Positions 21,901-33,000 of a stretch of DNA of 41,647 nt are shown in pieces. The stretch is taken from NCBI GenBank assembly GCA_000310025.1, contig FN649741.1, forward strand, positions 7,751,922 to 7,793,568, given 5' to 3'. The notes beneath the pieces are model-generated. The model saw only the letters and a program-made list of their open reading frames with translations. It was not told the DNA's origin and did no database searches. Positions within the stretch are counted from its first letter, which is position 1; every line of letters begins with the position of its first letter. Made by a program: the position numbers and the translations under genes. This stretch comes from Ectocarpus siliculosus. Its lineage: Eukaryota > Sar > Phaeophyceae > Ectocarpales > Ectocarpaceae.

Positions 21901-24900
21901 GTTTCTGGTGGAAGAAGTCGGATGAAAGAGCTCTGAAAAATTCGTCGAAGCCTTGCGCTTGTCGCTAGTTTTGCCCCACGTTGCCACAAACCAAGACGAG
22001 AGGTCGTGAGACAAGCGCTGGAGAATTGAGCACTTGTTCAGAGGGGCCTCCAACTCTGAACGAAATTACGTCTGTTCCATACGCCCGCAGCTGCTTGGCA
22101 GCGGGTTTGGCTCTATGAGCTCGGGCTCCACCCCCCGCACCTAAGAACAGCACTGCAATAAGACAACTTGCAAAAGGAAGCTGCCCCCGTGCCCTCCCTA
22201 CTGCCACTCATGTAGATGGCTTCATGGCTCTCGCGTGGACTCTAAATGATATATACCTGTGCACTAAATGACTACACCGCCCCCTCCCCACTTGGTTTCT
22301 CCGTAAAACCACCCTCTCTCTCAATGGCACAGCCTGATTCCATACTGCCTGTGGATCCACGTGGTGTTCGCCTTCTACATGTATGGCAACGGGACCATCT
22401 TCCCAACGGAGACGGATACGTCAGACACCTTCAACATTATTGGCAAGCTAGAAGTAAAGGTGCTTGCTGTTGTTGTTGTTGTTGTTGCTCTACATGTACG
22501 TACGTAAAATATTGTTCCTACACCTTGTTGTCGTCCGTTGTTGAGTTACATACATGCGTCGAAAAAGCTGCTACAGCCCAGGCGTGTGCCATACAACATC
22601 GATTCCAGGTGACAAAGGTCTTTCGTACCAATAGTATGCGCGAATAGCGAAACGCTCCCCAAAGGCAGAAAAAACGAAATTTGAAGCTAGGGGTCACTTC
22701 GATAGTCGTACTACAGGTGGGGTCCAACCGCTGTCGTAGTACCTCCGTGGGTTTGGTGTCTGAGTCCTACGTCCTTTTGTATGTTCTTTGCTTGTTTTCC
22801 ACGCATATTCTGTTGCGTGTACGCTCATTTTTTGCTTTCCGTGTGTGTGTTTCGCCAACAGACTAAGCACATAGTCTAAGCTCGTAAAGTGGTTACGAAC
22901 TCCAACGTTGTATTTTGTATTTTGTCGGAAGGTGATATTACTGTAGTTATCAATTGTTGGCTGTTGATGCGAGAATGGCGAAGCCTGACACGGTCATTTT
23001 GTGACTCGACAGGCAGTTCAGCCACTGCTGGTCCCGTTCTGCATCCTGACTGCTCTCATCGTCGAGCACTGGCTGGGGAATACCGTCCTCAACTTCTGCG
23101 GAAGGGTGGCGGCGATCTTGACGTGCAAAGGCAAACTGGCATCCAAAAAGGTGCAGTTGATATGGATCCATAGCGAAGAGTTACATTTACCCGCCCCCTA
23201 AAAGGTATAACACGTAGTACTTACATTAGTGTTGAAATCTACGTGCAGAATGTAGTCTAGAGATTCTTGAGCAGAGCCACCGTAATGTAGAGTCACCTGG
23301 CACGAAGAAGGTGTCAACGACGACGATGATGGACATCATAACAAGAGCGTGAAGAATCCAGATAGTTTGTTCAACATCTTGACGGGAAGTAACTGTGGTA
23401 CCAGGAGGAAGGGATCCATGCGACAATACTACCTATGGTACGTACGTGTGGATTAGAATGCGCGTCCCCTCATGTATTTAGTATTACGATGTATTTAGTA
23501 TTACGAGTAGTTTTGGCTACTCCTCAACAGCTATTGCTCTGCAATCGTCAAGCACGCCTATCTCAAGTTTATGTTAGCTCGTATTTGTTCCAGGTGTCTG
23601 TGTCGTCACCTGAAGCTAGTTTGATTCAACCTCGAAAGGCGCTTAAATAGGTTATCTACCGTAAGAGCAGGAGGGATGGCACCTCCCCTAGAGCGACTTT
23701 CGAATCTCGATTGATCCACGACCAAGGGGGTGCGGAAAGACCCCGATACGTCTATGGAAAGCCCTTGACGAGATGTTTCCAAGACGAATATTCTTGGTGT
23801 TGGCACAAGCTTGGTTGAGAAGCAATGGAGCTTTGAAGGTCGCTCTAGGGGGGGGGGTCATCTCTCCGCCTCGTACTTTGGCCGTATTTAATCCCATGAT
23901 CTAAGCGCCTTTTTGCACGAGTAGCCTTCGACACTCTCTTATCAAGCTTTCTGGGTAGTCTAAGCAACATAGATGTGTCTTTCGTTTTGATTTTTGTCCC
24001 TCATCCCAGCGATATCCGTGCCTGTGGTTTCTACGCACCGTATAGCATCTCGCACAAGCGCTCTCTCCTCCTAGCTGCTAAACTGGTGCAAGTTTCTGTC
24101 GTAAAGAGATACACAGTCCTCACCTCTAGAAGGTGTTCGAGGTTGCCAACCACTACTGTACACAACCGACTGGATGGGGTCCGAAGGAATCATTGGACAA
24201 CCTGTCTTTTCGGCAACCAACCAATACCGCCTCGCCTCCTCCTTTTGTACCCGCGGCGCCTGGCTGGCGGTATGTTGTGTTGGTTTTCCATCTTTTCGTT
24301 GGCTAGAGGAGATACAAATGCCAACTCCGATTAGTCCCTATTTTCCTTTGCCTTTGTTGTCTCGTGTCAGCCGGAGAGGAGGCCACTGCCAACAACATGA
24401 TTTCTTTTGTGCTCTATCTATTGCGTTGCATTGAACATTTTCTACCTTGCCAGCTGGAGAGCCTATGCAACACCATGTCCGTCACTTACTCGAGGGCAGT
24501 GGTTCGGGGCATCATGCGCGGCCTGCCCAGCTACAACATTCTCCTCAACCCCAAGTGAGATATGCATACAAACTGTAGGTCGGTGTTTTTTTCGTCCTCA
24601 ATATTAGAGCGTAGGGCTTCCGGTTCTTGCACTCGTTGTTGCGGTTTTTGCATTTATTTGCTTCTCTCCGTCAATCTGGTTTGCTATCGCTAGTTCTTCA
24701 ATATAGTCATTATAGAGCAAGCGTTCGGGATCATAGGTTCGTTGGTTCCCACCACTAGTCGAGGCGATTGTGCGTCAAACACAATATACGTAGACACCCT
24801 TCGGTGATGTGTTTCAATCCGAAGCGATCCGAACAGAGGGGCGTCGCTGCAACGGTTGCAACGTTCGATGAAGGAACAGGAGAACATGAAGGAAAGCGTA

Positions 24901-25644
24901 CCGACAGCTGAGCACATGGTATCAGGAACAAATGCCATCCCTCAACCCAACCGTACGCCCCCCCATCCGGCCTTGCACCGATATCGGCGGTTTCTGCGGT
25001 TACATTTTCTATCTTTTAATGTTTGGTGTTTGCCAGATACAAGGAGAGCTTCGGACTGAGTGACGGTTTTGCCTGCCAGCACAAGCGGGTTGGCTCGGTG
25101 TTTATGATGCTGAACGAGCACCCATCCATTTTGGTCATGAGAGAGGTGAGTTTACAACAACAAAACAACGTCACCGAAGTTAGTTTTCGCGGTGCCCTTC
25201 CATCCGACCAACACTTTCCGAGCGGTGCAACACGAGTCAACATGAGTCTACCCACCTAGGAAGTACTGAAGCGAGTTTGTCGTCAATCTCCCAATGGCAA
25301 GGTCACAGAGAAAGCTCTTATCCCCTATCAAGACCTGCTACGCACTTCCTACCCCGTGGCCATGTTGCTCGCGATAATGAAATCAGGCGATGCACGACGA
25401 ACACGTGGAGAAGAAGGCCAAGAAGTACGGGTCCCAGAAACGCCACAAGAGCGCGGCCGCAGCCTCTCATGCCTCGTCCGAGCACGTCCCGGACTCGGCC
25501 ACCAACAACTACGTCAGCAACCAACCCTACCCCCCATGGGGCGCCTCCGTGCAAACCCCGAGCCCCATCACCAGTCAACTCGGGCACAGCGGCATCGACA
25601 CCGACAGCAGCAATCGGACCTTGAGACACGGCCAACGCAGCTAG
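12915..25644 (+). CDS. OSCA/CSC1/TMEM63-like multi-pass membrane protein, at least 19 exons
   Basis: Relatives are mechanically or osmotically gated Ca2+-permeable channels of the plasma membrane or endomembranes. Exons: 12915-13109, 13660-13881, 14540-14726, 15358-15452, 15779-15938, 17012-17158, 17476-17606, 18286-18400, 18991-19152, 19611-19739, 20122-20255, 20659-20830, 21374-21564, 22333-22453, 23013-23150, 24133-24269, 24454-24554, 25037-25145 and 25387-25644 (TAG); about 965 residues. Family marks in order: an N-terminal FGAGVTSYFKLLKFFSW membrane segment; DFTVKVRGVPPDITEEEI starting the cytosolic domain; VAIARDNRKGIELY; KAVAAYVTFDDE; VEEAPEPSTILWENYG; a Cys-containing loop (18991-19152); and many hydrophobic segments including SVRYAEITVIFAVCLAYSAG. 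The tail is polar, with KKAKKYGSQKRHK. Junctions keep phase except 15938/17012 and 23150/24133, where a short exon is probably missing. The first exon may start earlier (acceptors at 12862 or 12871). Superfamily is likely; channel activity is inferred. Confidence 0.75.
16137..16222 (-). repeat. Dispersed short repeat with poly-C/G end, copy 2
   Basis: This is the reverse complement of the repeat at 12642-12725. It begins with a run of C at 16139, then GTGTTTTAAAAACACTCC, AGTCATTGAGCCAATCTCGC and CATATCGAGGTATGGTCTA. It lies in the intron between exons 15779-15938 and 17012-17158 of the TMEM63-like gene, antisense to it. Only a few substitutions separate the two copies, so they are young relative to other repeats here. 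Confidence 0.82.
19190..19290 (+). repeat. 31-bp tandem repeat, about three copies
   Basis: Units begin GTTATCGT at 19194, 19225 and 19256 (31-bp period) and contain GGTTGTGATGGTGG. The array lies in the intron after the exon ending at 19152 of the TMEM63-like gene. The TTG-rich flanks extend it as low-complexity sequence. Confidence 0.85.
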
Positions 25645-28165
25645 TGCTCCTTCCTCACCTTCTGTGTCTGTCTTGGTCGTCGCCGAGTCAACTCACCGCA
25701 CGGTGGGTGGGAGAACTCCTAGGCGGCGACACCAGGGCCCCTCCGCACCCCCCAATTTCGGCGGGCAACCGATGTGCCATATTGTACGATGGGGGCGTTG
25801 AGTCGCCGGCCACCGATCGTGCACCGCCGGGACAAACACAACACCTGCTTGTTCCGGTCTTGGATATGAAGACCGACCATCCGGACGCAACCTTCGAAGT
25901 ATCAAGCAAAAATGAAAGAAAAAGGGAGCGGTTGTGACGCTCGGCGGGTCAGTTTCGTTTTTGCCCAATCAGAGAGACGCAAAAAGCGTCCACGCGCCAC
26001 GCCCCTGCCAGCCCAGGGGCAACAAGTGGTAACTCTGCTGTTGAGATGTTAACTTGAATACATGTGAGGAAGCCTTGACAGTGTATCCTATGTTGAACGA
26101 TGTTTACTACGTGGTATGGTAGGGCACATCCTGTATTGTAAGGAGGTTTCGATTTCTCGGAAAACATAGATTCTCCCTCGCGCGGTGCTGCCAACGTCTT
26201 CGTGTGACGTCCAGTGCAACCGTTTCTGCAAGTATTTCCGTTCTATTCTGTGTGAAGTTTTAGAGGGGTTTAGAACGTATGCTACCTCGCAGATGATGTA
26301 TATGTAAGTTTCTAAATGCAATGCCTCGCTTGTATTTGCGTGTCATTTCGTCATTTCCGATCGATGCACTTGTTTGGCTCCCTTGTCACAAATGGGGCGC
26401 TTTCTGCGGCAACAAGGGCGCTTGTTTGCCTGTTTTTGAGGGGAGGGGCAGCGAGGCAATACTGTGGCGGCACAACGAGCCAGGGTAATGACCGTGAGCA
26501 GCTGCACTAGCCGTTCGTCATGTTATAAGAAGGTGGTGCGCGTCCATTCGCGCCTGTGTCTGACGTATGCCTGGCACTTTACTCCCCCCCTGGTACAGTA
26601 GTGTCGAGTAACTGTCGGTATTCTCGAGAACATTGAGATCTTCCAGTTGTGGGTGTGTTCAAACTCGGGCATGCCTCTTGAAGCGTATTTGTAGTTGACA
26701 AGCAAGACGCTGGTTTGTTGGAATACAGGAGAAGGAGCTCGATAGGATTGTTGACGATGGCAGGGGGGCTGCTCAACCGTTTCCTCACTACAACATTGAA
26801 GGCGTGTAATGCAAGAGGAAGGCAAGGGGGCCTCACGGACAGGAAACCATGCATAGTCTTTGAAGGACATGCATGCAGCATGGACAAGTGTGTCGGATAA
26901 GAGAAAGGACGGAATCGAGTAATCATATCTGAACCATGTGCATAGTTATCTTGTCCTCCGCCAGACTGGGAAACACGAGAAGTTTCGCTCATGATTGCTT
27001 TCTTCCCTATCGCGCCACCACTCCATTAATTCTGATCTGCTATCGATTGTGGTAGGAGGTCGATGCAACGCCTCTGTCTCGCGTGTTGCTCCGTTCGTTG
27101 TTTAACGACGCAACGTTTCGTCGCTGTCGGCAGACGGTGACTAAAGAGTACGGTCTTGCCCCCTGTTTCTCCTATTTGGCGTGCCACGTACTCTTTTAGG
27201 ACCCTCAGGACAAATAGATAAGGTCTTCACAGACAAACACTCGACTCGTCACCTTAATCGAGAGCGCAACCTCGCAAAACGCGGTTATGCCAACTCGAGA
27301 ACACACGAAAACACCCAGGAACATCACACCCCATGCCGCCAGACTCGGTTCCATTTATCGCCGTTGGTCCTGAACGGAAGGGCCGCATTTCCTGTAGGCC
27401 TGGAAGTCCGCGGTTCGCAAGCCTACCACCCCCACACACACCACCACCCGGAGCCCTGATTTACGGTTTGAATAAATGTTTTCGCGGCTCTCGGCTGTCG
27501 ACCTCCTGCAACGCGCAAAAGGCGTCCATGCCATTGCTTCGGAACGCGTCTATGTCTCACACCACAATCGTCGATGTACTTTTCACACAATCTTGAAAGA
27601 ATGGCGCGTCCGCGCGGCTAGAAACGGCTGTTGGAGGAACGCCTGGGGTTGGTCAGCTCTTGATACTTAGAGTGCTACCGTCCCTCACACTAGTCGGCGG
27701 GTTGACGGGAACCGAACACTAGACAGCGATTGACGTCCTGCAGCATCATGTCCCAAGTGCCCGAACCGAGACTTTCCTGACTTCGTGCAAATCATGGTGC
27801 TGAAAATCGACTATCACCAGCATCTACACGCCAACCCCCCCTCCAGTAAACCAGTCAACCCGACTAGCGATCACACTATGAGCAGGGCGATCGGTGACGA
27901 TATCTTAGCCTCGTTGCACCATTGCGACTCACGCAGCGCGGTCCCCGAAGGGTTAGCGTCTATCTGCACCCCCAAACCCCGTCAATCATATTGTTACGCG
28001 CCCTCTCCGGTGAGATGGGTGTCATCTGCAATTGTTGGCGAGGCTCGTGTGAGCGCTGATACACACGGCGTGCGGACGCACTCTCGCCATCCAAGAAGAA
28101 CCAAACAAAACACGAGCGCGGTGGAACCAAAACCTAACAGCGTCGTCGGCTCATCTGGCACACGC
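25645..28165. other. Convergent intergenic region, no gene seen
   Basis: About 2.5 kb between the stop of the TMEM63-like gene (+) and the stop of the Der gene (-); it should hold both 3' UTRs. Open frames of up to about 115 codons are present on both strands without recognisable motifs or splice-bounded exons. The long plus-strand frame from 27785 to 28858 is the antisense of the last Der exon and is not a gene. Confidence 0.55.
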
Positions 28166-30044
28166 TCATTTGTGCGACCCTGGTCGGTAGCGTGTTGGAG
28201 AAGGGGGCAGAGGGAGCAACCTTCCCTTCTTGCCGAACTTGCGCTTAGGCCGGCCCTTGCCGGAGCCGCCCCTCCCCTCCGGGTCGTAGACGTTGACGGA
28301 CTTCTTGAGGGACAGGCGGACCTGCATGCCGTGGAACCCGAACTCCTTCTGCAAGTTTTTGGTGATGTATCTGTGATTGCCGGACGAGGGGGAAAGGAGA
28401 AGGACGCCCATCCGCAAGAAAAGGGTACTCTTCGGGTTGGTTCCCGGGGAAAAGACAGAACGATCCCCAGCCAGCCAATACAAACCTCTTATGCATGCAT
28501 ACATGTGCGTCATAACCCAGAAAAACTACATGGACTATTGACATCACAACTCGTGATCATGACAAAGCTATTTGTATGTCGTGGCAGCGAGACATTTCCG
28601 TCTTCACGGTGTATGGCACTGGCAGCCTTGCCCAATAGCCATCAAGAAAACCCCCGTCCTGCCAGCAAAATTACCGACGAAAACACACGCCCCTTTTGCG
28701 TCCGTTGTACGAGTTCCGAGCTATTACAGCAAAGATTCATCTCCAACTCCCCGGACAACTTACGACAAGAGTCGGCTGTTTTCGCAAAGAAAGAACGTTC
28801 TCAATCGCGCCATCCCCTGCGCCCAAGAAAACAAACAAGCATCCCTCACCGTTGGTAATCCGCCGGGATCGAGAGATGGTTCACGAACACCCTGAACTCC
28901 GGCGGTCCCCTCTTGACCTGGGTGAGGTACTTGAGGGAGCAGGCCCCGCCCGTCGTGCTGTCGCGGGGGGGCGGGTGCAAGAAAACGATCTTGCGGAGCC
29001 AGCGGTTCAGGACGGCCGTCGGTACGCGAGCTCGCCACCGCTCCCGCGCCTTGATGACCGATCGCATCAGGCTCCCCACGCCGGAGCCTGATTGTTTGTT
29101 TCGATGCAGGATCGATATTTCCGTGGGGGTCGGGCACGCAGGCGGGGGAGGGGCTTACTCTATTGTTGTGCATGTTGTAGTTTTTAGACCATTGACCACG
29201 GGTCATGGAGAGAACAAGCATTGTCCCCACAGGACCAATCACCGATGGCCAGCCGCGCGGATGGGGGGCGGAGAATATGGGAAAGCGGCGTAGGTGGCTT
29301 GGAAAGTAATCTTCCGTCTCCCGAGGGAGGGGACACTCTGGGGCCACAACTCCTTACAAGTAGGGTTTCTACAAACACAGGCGTAGTACCACTTCTCGGA
29401 TCGGCACGCCTGAAGACGTTGTTGGACGAGCACCTTGCCAATGAAGCGCGTGTTCACCTTGAACACGCGCTGAGGGCTGCTCACCTCACGCCAGTTGAGC
29501 TAGTTTCTGTAGTGCTCCGACTTTGCCTAATGTTATCTCGACAACTTTTACCCTATGTATCATAGGACTACCACACCATGGAAGCGCCAAAATCAAGCAT
29601 GCTAACGACGACCCGTCGATTTCTAGGATACATGGGTCAAAGTGTAAAGTATGAAGCGGAATCATAAGTGGGCCAGAGAGCCAAACACGGTAGGCGATGC
29701 TTACCGTCTTGACGCGGTAAGAAGCAATTTATTGTATGCTTACCGTCTAGACACGGTAAGAAGCAATTTATTGTATGCTTACCGTCTAGACACGGTAAGA
29801 AGAAATTTATGGTGTGATGCTTCCCGTCTAGACACGGTATGAAGTAGTTATTGTGCTTACCGTCTAGAGCACACACGGACAAGACCGGTGGTGCCCGAAC
29901 GTCCGGCATAAGATCCTCCACTTGTCGGATCACTCCCTTCGCGTACTCTCCCGGGGACACCCCGGAAAGGTCGGACTTGTTTGCGGCCACGACCAGCGCC
30001 CTACCCTCCGTCGCGACTTGGGGGGAGAGATAGAGATAAAGGTA

Positions 30045-30080
<36 letters not shown>

Positions 30081-33000
30081 GGCAGGTAGACGAGCGGAAA
30101 GCCACACAGAGAGAGAGCGAGAAAGATTCACATGGGAAGACGTGTGTTTGCGGAAACATGCTTGTTCGAGAGTTGAAAAGCTGCGGCCACGATTTTGAGA
30201 AGGAAACACAAATGGCGCTGAAAACTCATGCGCCCCCGTTTTCCTTCCGCTTTAACCACGGAAGGAACCGTCCCTGCCTTGCATGATTTTGAGAAAATAC
30301 AACAACCATGGAAGGACACTATGAAAGAGACAACCCTTGTCTTCAAGAGCGGCTGACTTACCCATGGAGGCGATAGACAGCTCTGTCTTTCGAAGCATCC
30401 CTTCGGAGCCGTCAAGGACCAGCACGACCACCTGCGGGCAAGGGTGGCGGTGGCGAGTGGTGCGGCTGTGGAGCGGCTGTTCGTGCCGGCAATCGATCGA
30501 GGAAACAACATGCGCGAGAGAATGCCACATGATAACCCCAAGTACAACGCGAGGGGTGCTGCAGTGGCTAACTGCGTGACAACGAGGCACGGCAATGCCA
30601 TGCTACCTGCAACAACGGTACGAGTACGCACGAATGGATAGTGACGGGGCGAGAAACAGACAGCGGGATCTTTAGGTCGCTTGTCTCGCAATCCAGGTGA
30701 ACAAGCACACACAACAAACAACCAAGGAAACCACGCCCGCGCAAGGCAATACACACTGTATGATACAACAACCATGCAAGACATGTGATACGCCTGCCGA
30801 ACGCGCACATCGGGTGATACAGCCTTTATGGCGATCGTTCCATCCCTGGTTGTTCCGCGCGAACTTCTCGGGCTCGTGGGGGGGCTATTCGGACAGTTTA
30901 ACCGACCGGGAAGGTCTTCCACGGAACACATACAAAAATAGAAGCATACTCCGAATATACCTGGGCCTTATGGATGGCGTTCATGGAATCTTTTACCGCC
31001 AGCTCTTCGAGGGGGGTGGTAGTGTCGCGGCTGCCGCTTTTCCTAATACCTGGGGCACAGACGTTTGAACACCATCCGAGCAGGGGTTGAATTAAAAGAG
31101 GCGAACAAGCAACATTTTTCCTACCATTGTTCCGCTTAAACACCATCCGAACAAGAGTTGAATCAAATGGGCACGCCGCAAGCAGCATGTTTCCTAACAC
31201 TTGTCCCGCCTTTGTTTTCATAATCTGGACGGAGGGACGGAAACTGCCGAGCCGTGGAGGCATTTGCTGAGAGGGGTTGTTCAAAGCCGAACCGGCTCAA
31301 CCTGGTGTCTAGTTTCCACCACCACCGATAAGAGCCTTTTCTTATCCTACCGAACTACAAAACACCAGCGGCGGCTTGTTTCGTCGCCCTCTTAGTCCAC
31401 GAGCCAAAATTCAGTGTTGACGATGAGCTACGCAATGAAATACGTGCCAACACCAGCATCACGGCACAACACATGGTAAAAATCTAGCAGAAGCTATTCG
31501 CACACCGCTACAATACCCAACCCACCAGCGGTGTCCACCAGCCGGACAGCCTTCCCTCCCCAAGTCCATTCCACCGCCACGGCGTCGCGGGTGAGCCCCG
31601 GCGTCGGTCCGGTCAACGCCCTGTCCTCGCGCAGCACCGCATTAAGCAGCGACGACTTCCCTGGCGCAGTCAGGACGAAGGGTGACAACGATGGTGACAA
31701 CAACATCAACGACAAGATGGCAACATCAAAACGACAGGAAAGACGACGCTTCCAACAAGCGACGGTCTCCCTGATGTAGAAAACTAGCGACGAGGGTCAC
31801 CACAGCTAGGATGATGATGACAGCAACAACGACAACAACAACAACAACAACGAGGTTGACAAACACAAAAAATAACAGCAACACCAACGGAAACAACAAC
31901 GGCGGAACCTCTTCACAGCAACAAACGACCGCAGCGACGACCAACTTATGATCATGGATAAAAAACGGGCAAGATTCGAAAGAGGGGTGATAGTGCGCGC
32001 CCGCAAGACCCCAACACGTTCGAAAGATCAACCTACCAAAACTCCACGCGGAAACGAGGCAAAGCCTTCCATCGACGGCCTTGCAACTTCCGCGCTAAAG
32101 CGCTAACAGCTTGGCTAGCCGGCCATTGTCGTGATCCTGCGATAGACGACATCACCTCGTCCACTTACCGACGTTCGGTCGGCCAACCAGCGCCAGCTGA
32201 ACCGGCTCCTCCGCTTCTTCTTCCTCTGATAGGGGACGGTTGGACTCCAACCCCGCCTCGGCTGCCGCCTGCGAAAGTGTTCCATGTGGCAGAGGAGCAT
32301 GAAAATCTCGGTTCTCTGCCGCTTCATGGTTTCCTTTTCCATGCATCTCGCAAAGGAGCACCCGTGGACCTTGCGATATATTCTACATCAAATACTTCGA
32401 TCATTGTGTGTATTTGCTGGGCGTTACGTTGGCAGCGCTTGAGGCGGGAGGTGTTTCGCAGTTCCCCGCCCCCGTGTAGGTTGCACTCTCACTCCCTGTG
32501 CAGGGAGCTGTGGTAGGCATCGTATCCCGCATTTTGACGGAGTGGACTTCCGGTTTGACAGCGACAGACAACGTTGCAGCGCCAACGCTTGGAACGCTCC
32601 GTTTGGATGTCGTAAATCGCATCGTATACAGGTGAACCTAGTTTTGCTGCGACCGGTGTCCAGTGAGCCAGCGCGTGCACCAATACACAACGGAGTATGA
32701 TTCACAACGCACCCTATGCATACCACGGTATACCAGCCAGACCAACATGGGACGAAAACCTACCGAGGCGGTCCCTTTCCACACCGCATGCGGAAATACC
32801 CGCCTCAAGCGGCACAACCGCGACTAATCAACGGATAGTACCTCTAAAACCTTAAACAAGGCATGAATGAACCACCTTCAAGAGGCAGTGCTGGGAGTAC
32901 CCCCTCACCTCCTGCTCCTTTTCCCATTCCTCGTAGTGAGGGACTAGGGCAGTTGCGAAATCCGCCATGCCGTCCCCATGCGATGACGAAATCGCGAGCG

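Noticed and set aside
27785-28858. A 357-codon open frame on the plus strand
   Set aside because: It overlaps the last Der exon on the opposite strand, has no recognisable domain, and its middle is the complement of the conserved KH-like region.
29239-29484. Minus-strand frame with [20 protein letters not shown] considered as a Der exon
   Set aside because: Exon 10 (ending 29861) joins exon 11 (starting 29087) directly in phase, giving the expected [12 protein letters not shown]. Including this block would break the Der alignment.
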